Assembly (NCBI GenBank): GCA_964522665.1
Contig: CAZFVY010000120.1
Span: 1 to 21,376 of the forward strand
DNA: 21,376 bases
Source of the DNA: CAZFVY01 sp964522665
GTDB lineage: Bacteria; Verrucomicrobiota; Verrucomicrobiia; Limisphaerales; CAZFVY01
Direction of reading: 5' to 3'
In this document: piece after piece, positions 1 to 7,174 of the stretch
How positions within the stretch are numbered: position 1 is the first letter of the stretch
Layout: each line of letters opens with the position of its first letter
The notes under the pieces: generated by a model
The model's database searches: none
Seen by the model: the letters and a program-made list of their open reading frames with translations, nothing else
What the model was told of the DNA's origin: nothing
Translations under genes and position numbers: made by a program

Positions 1-48
1 CCGCAAGCGACCGGTTACAATCCCGCGCGCATCCGGGGGCCGTTGTAG
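1..48 (+). CDS. C-terminal end of an upstream gene (partial)
   Basis: Frame 1 is open from the first base to a TAG at 46-48 and gives a 15-residue tail ending in ARIRGPL. The TAG is followed at once by a 7-nt repeat and then the virion-like gene, so this is most simply the 3' end of the preceding late gene. Too little is present to name a family. A short open frame could also be chance. Confidence 0.4.
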   Translation, partial: PQATGYNPARIRGPL

Positions 49-53
49 GGGGA

Positions 54-84
54 AAGGCTGAAGGCTGAAGGCTAGAGGCTAAAG
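54..84 (+). repeat. Heptanucleotide repeat (GGCTGAA family), intergenic copy
   Basis: Four and a half tandem 7-nt units (AAGGCTG, AAGGCTG, AAGGCTA, GAGGCTA, AAG) fill the gap between the TAG at 48 and the ATG at 99. The same unit recurs at 2387-2480, 9359-9400, 14249-14283, 14625-14664, 14841-14923, 15615-15655, 19331-19364 and 20366-20462. Confidence 0.85.
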
Positions 85-98
85 TCGGGAATTGTTTT

Positions 99-2381
99 AT
101 GAATCTTTCTTACGGCGGCGTGGCGCTCGATGCGATCGGGCGGGTGCAAATCTTGTCGGAGTCCAGCCAGGGTGAGCCAGCCGAGGCGCCGCAACGGTGG
201 CTCAAAACGTTGAAGGTGCGGCTTAACTTCCACGAGGCGAGCTATGCGGACAACCGCGCGCTCGTGGAAGCCGTGCGGACCGCGTTGCGCACGCAGCAAG
301 CCGTGTTGATATGGCAGGATCCGGACACGTTGACCACGTTCCTGAATCAAACGGTCAACTTGGTGGAGCACGATCTCCCGGAGGATCCGAACAAGTGGGG
401 CACGTTCTACCAAGCGATCACGCTGACGTTCACCTACTACGACACCGCGCTCGCGCCGCAGACGCTCGGCGCGACCTACCAACGCAGCGGCGTCAGCACG
501 CCCGTGCTCTCGCTGGGGCAGGTGGTGAAGTTCCGCGACGACTACCGCTCGAAACGGTTCTCGGAAATGCGCGGCCAGCGGCAGATAGACGCCGGCTCCG
601 TCACGTTGGGCGGCGCGTTCGTCGGCAATCCCTTGGCCGACTTGGCGACTCGCCGTGGTGAGTTGTTGGCGACGAAGGATCAATGGATGACGGAGTTGAA
701 GTCGGGCATGGAAGGGACGCTCGCCTATGGCACGTTCAGCCAGGTGGTGCGCGTGGCGGACTTCACGGCCGACGTCGATCAGGCGACGAGCATGATCCAT
801 TGGACCCTGTCGGCGACGTTCACGCGCTGGCCGGACGAAACGAATTACGCGCGGGCGGAGTTTGGCGTGACGACGCGCGAGGACAAGGACACGGGCGTGG
901 TGACGCTCTCGTTCTCGGGCACGATCGACGCCGATTCGGAGGCGTCGGCGCGAGCCAAGCTGGCGGCGTTGCGGACGTCGCTCGTCGCCGCGGCTTACAT
1001 TCCGCTCAAGCAGGAAAGTGACGCGCATCAGGTGGACGCGGACACGGACGGGCAAACGTTCCTCAGTCTCTCGTTCACCGAGGAATATCAAAAGTCGAAC
1101 GCGCACATCCTCGACTACCGCCTGCGCACCGCGAACGTGGTGGACGCCGCGACGGGGTTGAACCGGGTGAACTACAGCGGCAGCGTCACGGCGGCGGCCG
1201 GCGATTATGCGAGCGCGTACGCCGCGGCCACGGCCAAGGCGGCGGCGCTGGGGGACAATCAATATCAATTCAAGGTCCATTCGCAGGTCACCGCCAGCGA
1301 CAGCCAACGCCTCACGGCGTCCGGGGCGTCGCCGACGACGTTTATCGTCCATGTGGAATTCGATTACGAATACCTCGCCAAGGGAACGCGGCTCTATCTC
1401 GAGTTGGAATCGCGGATCGACACGCCGATGTTCGGCGAGTGGCGCGAACGGGTGTCCGGGTTCATTGTGGCGGCGGACGAAGCCACGCTCGATTCGCAAT
1501 ACGCGGCGTTGTTCACGACGAACAGTTCCACGGGCGCGGCCTACAACACGCTGTTGGTGCGGGATGAGCAGCATTCCAAATCGAAAGTGAAGATCGGGAA
1601 CGTCAACCTGACGACCGGCGCGGCGGTCGGGGGCACGACGGACCTGTTGCGGCGCTTGGACTTCTCGTTCGATGTTCACGTGGACCGTCCCGGCTCGCAA
1701 ACGGCCTTCCGTTACGAGTTCGCGGTGGAGACGGATTACGTCACGCGCGAGCGGCGCGCGAGCGTGGAGGGCACGTGCTGGGCGTCCGCGGGGCCGTCGC
1801 CGACGGACACAGGCGCGCAGATCGGGGCGAGCGTGGCCGAGGCGGCGATCACATCGTTCACGGCCGGCTTGAGCCTGGGCAAACGCCTGAGCAGCCGCCG
1901 CGTGGCCAGCCGGGAGCAGGCCCCGACAAAACTCGGCGCCGGGCTGGATGTGTTCGTGGCGATGACTTTCACGGAACACTTCGTCGATGTCGTCACCGGC
2001 GCCGCGGGCATCATCCAGTGCTCCGTGCGCGAAGAGATCGAGGCGGGCGGCCCGCGGCTCGTGGTGCAGCCGACGGCGGTGAGCACGGACGTGGTTCAAA
2101 CCTGCGGCACGCAGAGCGCCAAGCGCACCGTCAGTGGCACGGTGACGGCGACCACGGAGGCGATTTGCGTGGACTGGATCAGTCGGCAGCGGTCGCTGCC
2201 ACTCTACGGCGACACGGCGGCCCGGACCGCGCCCTACGCCTATCCGCCGCGCGTGACGTTCGAATCGGCGTTCATCCCGCTCACGGACGGCACGGCGCGC
2301 GGCGAGACGGTCAACGCCAAGTTTGTGACCGCGACGTTCAGCTTCGCCGAGGTTCTGCCGGACTACTCAGGGCCGCTGTGA
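99..2381 (+). CDS. Virion-like (tail-associated?) protein made of degenerate repeated modules
   Basis: 760 residues, with no signal peptide or membrane segment. I do not recognise a named family. The protein is built of about seven degenerate modules of 75-115 residues. Each tends to start with a strand like SGT/SGS/SGF, pass through an alanine-rich helix (AxxKAAAL, AxAKLAAL), and end in an aromatic strand: LTFTYY near 110, SATFTRW near 239, LSLSFTEEY near 326, VEFDYEY near 421, DFSFDV near 523, MTFTEHF near 624, ATFSFAE near 747. Such beta-rich repetition suits a virion or tail component, and phage genes surround it; that function is inference. The ATG at 99 has only a weak purine stretch (CGGGA) upstream because a repeat fills the leader. 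A terminator-like palindrome follows the stop. Alternatives are a baseplate, fibre-connector or adhesin-like protein. Confidence 0.75.
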   Translation: MNLSYGGVALDAIGRVQILSESSQGEPAEAPQRWLKTLKVRLNFHEASYADNRALVEAVRTALRTQQAVLIWQDPDTLTTFLNQTVNLVEHDLPEDPNKWGTFYQAITLTFTYYDTALAPQTLGATYQRSGVSTPVLSLGQVVKFRDDYRSKRFSEMRGQRQIDAGSVTLGGAFVGNPLADLATRRGELLATKDQWMTELKSGMEGTLAYGTFSQVVRVADFTADVDQATSMIHWTLSATFTRWPDETNYARAEFGVTTREDKDTGVVTLSFSGTIDADSEASARAKLAALRTSLVAAAYIPLKQESDAHQVDADTDGQTFLSLSFTEEYQKSNAHILDYRLRTANVVDAATGLNRVNYSGSVTAAAGDYASAYAAATAKAAALGDNQYQFKVHSQVTASDSQRLTASGASPTTFIVHVEFDYEYLAKGTRLYLELESRIDTPMFGEWRERVSGFIVAADEATLDSQYAALFTTNSSTGAAYNTLLVRDEQHSKSKVKIGNVNLTTGAAVGGTTDLLRRLDFSFDVHVDRPGSQTAFRYEFAVETDYVTRERRASVEGTCWASAGPSPTDTGAQIGASVAEAAITSFTAGLSLGKRLSSRRVASREQAPTKLGAGLDVFVAMTFTEHFVDVVTGAAGIIQCSVREEIEAGGPRLVVQPTAVSTDVVQTCGTQSAKRTVSGTVTATTEAICVDWISRQRSLPLYGDTAARTAPYAYPPRVTFESAFIPLTDGTARGETVNAKFVTATFSFAEVLPDYSGPL

Positions 2382-2386
2382 GCGGC

Positions 2387-2486
2387 AAGGCTGAAGGTTT
2401 ACCCGCCGTGGCGGGCTAAATGCTGAAGTTGGGATTCCGGTTCGAACACTTCGGCATTTAGAATTTAGCCCTTAGCCTTATTTTTT
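2387..2486 (+). terminator. Heptanucleotide-repeat palindrome with T-run, probable terminator
   Basis: Copies of the 7-nt repeat face each other: AAGGCTGAAGG plus GCTAAATGCTGAAGT on the left, and CTTCGGCATTTAG plus TTAGCCCTTAGCCTT on the right (to 2480), then six T residues at 2481-2486. The fold is imperfect but long, and the T-run makes a rho-independent terminator plausible for the gene ending at 2381. A smaller perfect palindrome (CCCGCC GT GGCGGG, 2402-2415) is nested in the left arm, as if one repeat had landed inside another. Confidence 0.6.
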
Positions 2487-2513
2487 GCTTGCTCGCTGCA
2501 AGCTGTGTATGAT
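2485..2513 (+). promoter_or_regulatory. Sigma70-like promoter for the glycan module
   Basis: TTGCTT at 2485-2490, a 17-nt spacer, then TATGAT at 2508-2513. Transcription would start near 2520, leaving a leader of about 9 nt before the ATG at 2529. No Shine-Dalgarno sequence is visible there, so the message may be close to leaderless. Prediction from sequence only. Confidence 0.5.
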
Positions 2514-2523
2514 AGCTAACTAT
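2509..2523 (+). promoter_or_regulatory. Candidate operator ATGATANNTAACTAT, copy 1
   Basis: ATGATAGCTAACTAT overlaps the -10 box. It contains the stem GATAG-CTAA-CTATC. The same 15-nt pattern, differing only at the two central bases, overlaps the promoter of the cytosine methylase at 19221-19235. Both sites are AT-rich -10 regions, so chance similarity is possible. Confidence 0.35.
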
Positions 2524-2528
2524 CACAC

Positions 2529-4604
2529 ATGAAAAAGATGAAGCTTCTCGCGGTGTGTGATTCGCCCACGGTGCATACCGGCTTCGGGCGGGTCGCTCAA
2601 AACCTGTTGGCGCGGTGGTTCCGGACGCAAACGCCGGATCGGATGGAGCCAGAGCCGTCGCCGCTTAAATTTGATGCGATCGACGTGTGGGGGATCAACT
2701 ACCACGGCTTGCCCCACGGATTGCCCTATCGGATTTGGCCGGCGCACGGAGAGAACAACGAGTATTGGCACAGCCCGGGGCGGCTGCAGGCGTTGCTGAA
2801 CCTGATCATGGTGTCGGACTACACGCACGTCTGGATCATGCAGGACACGTTCCACCTGGCCGGCCACGACTTTCCTCAGATGCTCAAGCTGGCGTGCGAT
2901 AAGAAGGGCATTCGAAGCCTGCTTTATTTCCCGGTGGACGCCGAGTTGGAGCCGGAGTGGACGGAGATAATCAAGGCGGTGGACCAGCCGGTGGCTTACA
3001 CGGGTTACGGCCACGCCACGGCGATGTCCGCGCGGATGGGCGTGGATAGCCAGGAAGAGATACTGGCGTTATCCGATCGCACGGCGATCATCCCGCACGG
3101 GGTCGATCAACGGGTTTACCGGAGGCTGCCCGAGCGGGACAAGTTGCGCGCGGAGATTTTCAAAGGGTGGATCCAGCCCGGCGACATCCTCTTGATGAAC
3201 GTGAGCCAGAACCAGCGCCGCAAGGATGTGCCGCGCTGCCTGGAATTGATCGCGGCGCTGCGTGATCAGGACAAGCGGTTCAAACTTTACCTCCACATGC
3301 ACCGCGTCAGCGCGGACGGCACGGACCTGGATCTGGTCGGCAAACAACTCGGCTTGGAATCGGGCGTCGATTGGGTTCACGGGAACGATATGTTTAGCGG
3401 AGGCTTGCCGCAGTTGTCCGAGGAGATGCTGAACGTGCTCTACAACTGCGCGGACGGCCTGCTGACGACCACGCTGGGGGAAGGGTTCGGGTTGCCGTTG
3501 ATCGAAGCCGCGGCGGCCGGCTGCATGGTGATCGCCCCGAGGAACACGGCGTGCCTGGAGATCATGCAGAAGTTGGATGACATGGGGTGCCCGACGGTGC
3601 CGCTGACGATCGAGCACGACACTGTGGCAATGCCGTTCGACAACGGGCGCCTGCGCCGGCGCGTCTATGTGCCGTCGGCGCGCGACCGGATCAAGCGGCA
3701 TTGGGCGTTCACGCCGAAGACGATCGTGACCGATTGGACGGATCGCTTCTTCGACTGGGATCGGATCGCGAAGGCATGGCTGGAGTTGTTTTTCCGGGAG
3801 GAGAAGCGGGCGTTGGCGGCTCCGTCTTCCTCCTCCGCCAAGGCTGCGGAGGACGGGTCTTCGGACCAGCCATCCGGACAGGTCCGCAAGTTTACCTTCC
3901 GCCCTGGGACCTGCGACGCGGCGGTATGGCACAACGTCGTAACGCTGAACGAGTATCGGTTGCCGGAGGCGTTCGCGGCGGGGGACGTTGTGATCGACAT
4001 CGGGGCGCACATTGGGGCGTTTGCGTACGCGGCGGCGAGCCGGGGCGCGCGGGTGATCGCGTTCGAGTGTTCGCGCGAAAACTATGAACTGGCGCGGCGG
4101 AATCTGGCGCCGGAGATCGCGAGCGGACAGGTCGAGATTTACAACGTCGCGGTCTGGCGGTCGGACGTGAACGTCGGTTTCCTGACCTTCACCGGCCATC
4201 CGTGGCATGAAGAGGCCAAGGAAGTCAACACGGGCGGCGGCAATGTGCTGTGGGGCGATAAGGGAGAAAAGCCGGAGAAGGTGCCTTGCCTGCGGCTGGA
4301 TGACATTTTGTGGAGGAAGAACCAGCCGTTCGGCGAAGAGCAATGGGTGCGCCTGCTCAAGCTCGACTGCGAGGGAAGCGAGTGGCCGATACTTTACTCG
4401 GCTGATCTTCTGTCCAACGCGGTGGAAATCTGCGGTGAGTTTCATGAGGTCGAAGACCGGGAGATGCCGCCGGAATTGCAGGCAATGCCGAAGTTCAAGA
4501 TCAAGATGCTGCAGGAGGTTCTGATCCGCCGCGGTTTCAAACACCAGGTGAGCGAACGTCACGGGCAATCGAACATCGGGCTGTTCTGGTCGAGACGCGG
4601 TTAA
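2529..4604 (+). CDS. Fusion of GT4-type glycosyltransferase and FkbM-type methyltransferase
   Basis: 691 residues in two parts. Residues 1-425 form a GT-B glycosyltransferase of the GT4 (group 1) type: an N-terminal strand followed by TGFGRVAQNL (17-26), and the C-terminal donor-binding motif EGFGLPLIE (318-326) with its paired glutamates. Residues 450-691 form an FkbM-like SAM-dependent O-methyltransferase: DIGAHIGAF (490-498) is the SAM loop and LKLDCEGSEW (610-619) is the second family motif. The linker (about 431-447) is low in complexity and encoded by a palindromic repeat at 3821-3856. The gene opens a three-gene glycan module with the GT9-like and methyltransferase genes downstream. 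It may build a methylated sugar on a virion protein, surface glycan or modified base; the substrate cannot be read from sequence. The ATG at 2529 has no clear ribosome-binding site but sits just behind a promoter. Confidence 0.85.
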   Translation: MKKMKLLAVCDSPTVHTGFGRVAQNLLARWFRTQTPDRMEPEPSPLKFDAIDVWGINYHGLPHGLPYRIWPAHGENNEYWHSPGRLQALLNLIMVSDYTHVWIMQDTFHLAGHDFPQMLKLACDKKGIRSLLYFPVDAELEPEWTEIIKAVDQPVAYTGYGHATAMSARMGVDSQEEILALSDRTAIIPHGVDQRVYRRLPERDKLRAEIFKGWIQPGDILLMNVSQNQRRKDVPRCLELIAALRDQDKRFKLYLHMHRVSADGTDLDLVGKQLGLESGVDWVHGNDMFSGGLPQLSEEMLNVLYNCADGLLTTTLGEGFGLPLIEAAAAGCMVIAPRNTACLEIMQKLDDMGCPTVPLTIEHDTVAMPFDNGRLRRRVYVPSARDRIKRHWAFTPKTIVTDWTDRFFDWDRIAKAWLELFFREEKRALAAPSSSSAKAAEDGSSDQPSGQVRKFTFRPGTCDAAVWHNVVTLNEYRLPEAFAAGDVVIDIGAHIGAFAYAAASRGARVIAFECSRENYELARRNLAPEIASGQVEIYNVAVWRSDVNVGFLTFTGHPWHEEAKEVNTGGGNVLWGDKGEKPEKVPCLRLDDILWRKNQPFGEEQWVRLLKLDCEGSEWPILYSADLLSNAVEICGEFHEVEDREMPPELQAMPKFKIKMLQEVLIRRGFKHQVSERHGQSNIGLFWSRRG
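3821..3856 (+). repeat. Palindromic repeat inserted in frame in the fusion linker
   Basis: CCTCCGC (3832-3838) pairs with GCGGAGG (3846-3852) across a 7-nt loop CAAGGCT, within a region that begins TCCGTC and ends GACGG. It encodes a Ser/Ala-rich stretch (PSSSSAKAAEDG) exactly between the two enzyme domains. Related stretches occur in the helicase (10491-10580), the adenine methylase (15311-15372) and the cytosine methylase (19111-19149). Confidence 0.6.
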
Positions 4605-4610
4605 GACTGA

Positions 4611-4695
4611 GGCAAAATCATGGGTGGCAAAATCATAAAGAAAAAAGATCGGGTGTAATTCCTTTCCCCATGATTTTGCCACCCATGATTTTGCC
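4611..4695. repeat. Perfect 26-bp inverted repeat with 33-nt loop
   Basis: The 26-nt arms at 4611-4636 and 4670-4695 are exact reverse complements. Each arm holds a full and a partial direct copy of the 15-mer GGCAAAATCATGGGT. The 33-nt loop (4637-4669) is A-rich on its left side. The element fills almost the whole gap between the fusion gene (stop 4604) and the GT9-like gene (start 4708), and would form a very stable hairpin in RNA. Confidence 0.9.
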
Positions 4696-4707
4696 ACTCC
4701 TTTTGTC

Positions 4708-5619
4708 ATGAAACAGTTTCTGTCCGTCGGGAATTGGGGGGATATGTTCGCCGCGCTGGGGAACATCGAGGCGCATCCGTCCGCCTCGGGGTTCGTCAAC
4801 GTCATCCACTACGGCCCGGACCCGGACATCGAGCATTTCATTGCGGCGCAGACCAACGTGTTCGCCGTTCGCCATGAGGCGGCGCGGTCCGACTACCGCG
4901 AGGTGGTCAGCGCCTTGTGTGATCGCCCGATGACCGGCGAGAGATACCGGAACGCCCTGCGGCGGGCCACGCCAAGCGACGTGGCCATCCATGACGTGAT
5001 CCCAACGCATGTGAACGTCGAATATCGCCAGCAGCCGGTGAACCGCTGGGGCGGCGCGACGATACCGGCGTTCATCCCGGCTCAACTTAAACGGTTTGGA
5101 CCGCGGCTGGCGCAACGCGCGGCGACTTTGCGGTTCCTGCTGAATCCCTTTTCGCTGGCGACGACGCCGCTGGCGCAGCACTGGCCGCATTGGGAATTGG
5201 CGGTGCGATGGCTGCTGCGGGAGACGCCGCACGAATTTGTGATCGTGGGTCGGACGGACGTGGTGGGCGACGCCCGGCTCGGCTGGGTGGCCGCGGCGGC
5301 GGGTGAGCGCGTGATCAATCTGGTGAATCAAACGCGCTCGATGCTCGAGGTTCTCGCCTTGGCGCAGTCCTGCGATGGGATCATTACCACGTCCAACAGC
5401 CTGAGCATGTGGACCGTGATGCAAGGCATCCCCGGTTTGATCGCGCTGAACCGGGTGATGGACGATCCGGAGTATTACTTCCGACGGTGGATCGAGGAGG
5501 CACGCAATACCATCGTCGGGCACCGATCTGATTTGCGACAGTTCCAAGGCGCTTTTGTGGGCTTTGGAATGGCGGCGCATCGGCGCGCGGTGGAGCAAAG
5601 GGGAGGAAACAATGAATAA
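4708..5619 (+). CDS. GT9-like (heptosyltransferase-like) glycosyltransferase
   Basis: 303 residues. The C-terminal half resembles the donor-binding domain of GT9 glycosyltransferases: the stretch INLVNQTRSMLEVLALAQS, then CDGIITTSNSLSMWTVMQG and IPGLIAL, matches the family pattern of a 'tsl.el..li..a' helix followed by the 'tnDSg..H.A' loop. The usual aspartate and histidine of that loop are replaced by Ser/Asn and Trp, so it may be divergent or act on an unusual substrate. The N-terminus (VGNWGDMFAALGNI) has the Gly-Asp followed by a helix common to these enzymes. It lies between the GT4-FkbM fusion and a SAM methyltransferase and overlaps the latter by 8 nt. The start at 4708 has no good ribosome-binding site because a hairpin repeat precedes it. 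A generic GT-B fold is safer than the GT9 label. Confidence 0.7.
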   Translation: MKQFLSVGNWGDMFAALGNIEAHPSASGFVNVIHYGPDPDIEHFIAAQTNVFAVRHEAARSDYREVVSALCDRPMTGERYRNALRRATPSDVAIHDVIPTHVNVEYRQQPVNRWGGATIPAFIPAQLKRFGPRLAQRAATLRFLLNPFSLATTPLAQHWPHWELAVRWLLRETPHEFVIVGRTDVVGDARLGWVAAAAGERVINLVNQTRSMLEVLALAQSCDGIITTSNSLSMWTVMQGIPGLIALNRVMDDPEYYFRRWIEEARNTIVGHRSDLRQFQGAFVGFGMAAHRRAVEQRGGNNE

Positions 5620-6268
5620 GATCGATTTGGACGGGGTAACGTACGCGACAGATGAGTTCGGGGTGATTCACCAGGTGACGCCGCCGCAGCCGTATGACGT
5701 GTCGCGCTACGCGGGCTATTACGACGGGTTGGGCATAAAGACACGGGCAATGTCATGCCTAAGGTTAGGACACTTGTTGGCGTCGGTCGGGGCGGCGTGC
5801 CGGATGACCTTGCTCGACATCGGGTATGGGAACGGCGACTTCCTGGTGCGGTGCGCGGACGCGGGGCTGTCGGGCAGCGGCTTCGATGTTGCCACTCGTC
5901 CCTTGACGGACGAACGCCTGCTTACTTTGCGCTGGGATCAGGTGATGTCGCGCCACCGCGACGTGGTTACGTTCTACGATTCGTTGGAGCATTTCCCGTC
6001 GCTGGCATGGCTTTCGGATTTGAAGGCGTCCTACGTGATCGTAAGCGCGCCGTGGTGCCATTGGATTCAAGGCCAACCGGAGTTTCGTGATTGGAAGCAT
6101 CGCAAGCCGCACGAGCACCTTCACCATTTCAACGCGGCGAGTCTGGTGGAGTTCATGGCGAGCATGGGCTGGAAGAACATTTCGCTGTCGAACGTCGAGG
6201 ACGGCATCCGCGGCGTGCGCGAGGATGGGAAGCCGAACATCTTAACCGCGGTATTCGAGGGCCGGTGA
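5612..6268 (+). CDS. Class I SAM-dependent methyltransferase
   Basis: 218 residues. LLDIGYGNGDFL (near residues 66-77) is the glycine-rich SAM motif I. VVTFYDSLEHF matches the 'lEH' motif of the Methyltransf_23 type, and HEHLHHFN lies further on. I chose the ATG at 5612 because GGGAGGA sits about 5 nt upstream and the start overlaps the preceding stop by 8 nt, a normal coupled arrangement; the frame is open further upstream but lacks a better start. The family commonly methylates sugars or small metabolites, and the position after two glycosyltransferases suggests a glycan substrate. The exact acceptor is unknown. Confidence 0.85.
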   Translation: MNKIDLDGVTYATDEFGVIHQVTPPQPYDVSRYAGYYDGLGIKTRAMSCLRLGHLLASVGAACRMTLLDIGYGNGDFLVRCADAGLSGSGFDVATRPLTDERLLTLRWDQVMSRHRDVVTFYDSLEHFPSLAWLSDLKASYVIVSAPWCHWIQGQPEFRDWKHRKPHEHLHHFNAASLVEFMASMGWKNISLSNVEDGIRGVREDGKPNILTAVFEGR

Positions 6269-6291
6269 AACTGGTTTACATAGCCGGGCCG
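6265..6291 (+). pseudogene. Remnant of a second DUF4406 gene start
   Basis: GTG at 6265 opens a frame whose first nine residues, read with the initiator, are MKLVYIAGP. The intact DUF4406 gene at 6658 begins MKLVYVAGP. The DNA differs mostly at third positions, so this looks like a diverged paralogue and not a recent target-site duplication. Similarity stops at about 6290, where the stop codon of an oppositely oriented membrane-protein gene begins (6292-6294). The frame runs on to a stop at 6384 without further DUF4406 likeness. Confidence 0.55.
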
Positions 6292-6570
6292 TTAACGCTT
6301 ATTGTCTCGGATGAGGATATACACCCCGGCGTAGATGACACCCAGCACGAACCACTCAATCGCGAGCTCGGGATAAACGATTGACCTCTCGCCTTCCGCT
6401 CCGTTCAAGATGGACGAAGCGCCTTGATACCAAATCGGCGCCCAATACCGGTGCGTTGCGAGCAGGTGTCCGGACGTGGAGTGCAGTTGGACTTTCCATG
6501 GTAGGTAGCAGAAGCTCGCGACCAACAAGTAAAGCGCCACCCAAGTGAGGATTCTTTGTTTCGCATTCAT
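6292..6570 (-). CDS. Small two-helix membrane protein, unknown function
   Basis: 92 residues. A hydrophobic segment lies at about 7-24 (LTWVALYLLVASFCYLPW) and another at about 70-86 (IEWFVLGVIYAGVYILI), ending in a short basic tail. The polar middle carries HRYWAPIW. The pattern, with PWK after helix 1 and EWF before helix 2, is one I associate with small hypothetical membrane proteins of Verrucomicrobiota and Acidobacteriota; that is from memory, not a search. It lies opposite to its neighbours, with its stop codon touching the DUF4406 remnant, so it looks inserted, perhaps from a host chromosome. AAAGG stands directly before the ATG, which is tighter spacing than usual. Confidence 0.6.
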   Translation of the reverse strand: MNAKQRILTWVALYLLVASFCYLPWKVQLHSTSGHLLATHRYWAPIWYQGASSILNGAEGERSIVYPELAIEWFVLGVIYAGVYILIRDNKR

Positions 6571-6657
6571 CCTTTTGCGACGGTTGCCGCGCCCCGGCTG
6601 TCGGTCAACTCGAAAATCTTATCCCATTTGTAAACCCGTGATTTGAGAGATACTGAT

Positions 6658-7023
6658 ATGAAACTTGTTTACGTTGCGGGACCGTTCCGCGGGCCGTCGG
6701 CCTGGGCGATCGAGGAGAACATCCGGGCGGCGGAACAGCTGGCGTTGGAGGCGTGGAAGGTCGTGGCGGCGGTCGGGGGCGCGGTGATCTGCCCGCACAC
6801 GAACACCCGCCACTACACCGGCGCGCTGCCGGACGAAGTGTTCCTCAAGGGCGATCTGGAAATCCTGAAGCGGTGCGACGTGGTTTTGATGACGCCGAAT
6901 TGGTCGGCCTCCGCGGGCGCGAAGGAAGAGCGGTGGTTCGCCAAGGAACGCGGCATCCAGGTCGTTTACACCATCGGTGAGTTGGGGTTATGGTTGGAAG
7001 GGAAGCTGCCGCCGGGCTGGTGA
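6658..7023 (+). CDS. DUF4406 (nucleoside deoxyribosyltransferase-like) protein
   Basis: 121 residues. The start MKLVYVAGPFRG carries the AGP motif of the nucleoside 2-deoxyribosyltransferase-like superfamily. PHTNTRHYTG and the stretch LKRCDVVLMTPNW, then SAGAKEE, complete the DUF4406 pattern; the Asp-Val turn and the 'S.G...E' motif are where the related enzymes place catalytic residues. Members are common in phages and may act on nucleotides or free bases, but the family function is not settled. The ATG at 6658 is preferred, with GAGAGA about 7 nt upstream; an in-frame TTG lies 15 nt earlier. The stop overlaps a small open frame (TGATG). Confidence 0.85.
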   Translation: MKLVYVAGPFRGPSAWAIEENIRAAEQLALEAWKVVAAVGGAVICPHTNTRHYTGALPDEVFLKGDLEILKRCDVVLMTPNWSASAGAKEERWFAKERGIQVVYTIGELGLWLEGKLPPGW

Positions 7024-7118
7024 TGATTTCTTCGCGTCGGCTTGCGCGTTGGCTGGGCGGTGTGATTGAGCGCCATCGCGATCCCGGCGCGGACAAACGT
7101 GCGCGCAAGCTGAAGTGA
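7023..7118 (+). CDS. Possible 31-residue basic peptide
   Basis: ATG at 7023 overlaps the TGA of the DUF4406 gene (TGATG), a common coupled arrangement. The frame encodes 31 residues rich in arginine and lysine (starts MISSRRLARWLGG, ends KRARKLK) and stops 8 nt before a strong hairpin. An amphipathic helix is likely. I do not recognise it. With its coupled start it is more than random, but a peptide this short cannot be confirmed by eye. Confidence 0.35.
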   Translation: MISSRRLARWLGGVIERHRDPGADKRARKLK

Positions 7119-7125
7119 GGTTGCT

Positions 7126-7156
7126 CCGTCCCGGCGTCAGGCGCACGCCGGGACGG
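7126..7156. repeat. CGGCGT hairpin, copy 1
   Basis: CCGTCCCGGCGT pairs perfectly over 12 bp with ACGCCGGGACGG across the 7-nt loop CAGGCGC. A second copy with the same stem length and loop size lies at 8666-8696. Here the hairpin is followed by GGTGAAGCG and no T-run, so it is less likely to end transcription than the second copy. Confidence 0.85.
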
Positions 7157-7174
7157 GGTGAAGCGAATAAGAAA

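Noticed and set aside
54..84. Tandem repeats as a possible CRISPR array
   Set aside because: Units are 7 or 9 nt, directly adjacent and without spacers, so neither these nor the other arrays fit a CRISPR array.
72..2099. 675-codon open frame on the minus strand, antisense to the virion-like gene
   Set aside because: Arg/His/Pro-rich composition typical of a GC-rich shadow frame. The plus-strand protein has normal composition and repeated modules.
3069..4805. 578-codon minus-strand open frame across the GT4-FkbM fusion
   Set aside because: Shadow frame: no motif, Arg/His-rich, and the plus strand encodes two clear enzyme domains.
4633..5598. 321-codon minus-strand open frame antisense to the GT9-like gene
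   Set aside because: Low-complexity Arg/His/Pro sequence that includes translated repeat at one end; no support.
5555..5611. Earlier start for the SAM methyltransferase
   Set aside because: Would overlap the GT9-like gene by 65 nt; the ATG at 5612 has a strong ribosome-binding site.
6265..6686. Repeated DUF4406 start as a target-site duplication of a transposon
   Set aside because: The two copies differ at many third codon positions and no transposase or terminal inverted repeats are visible between them.
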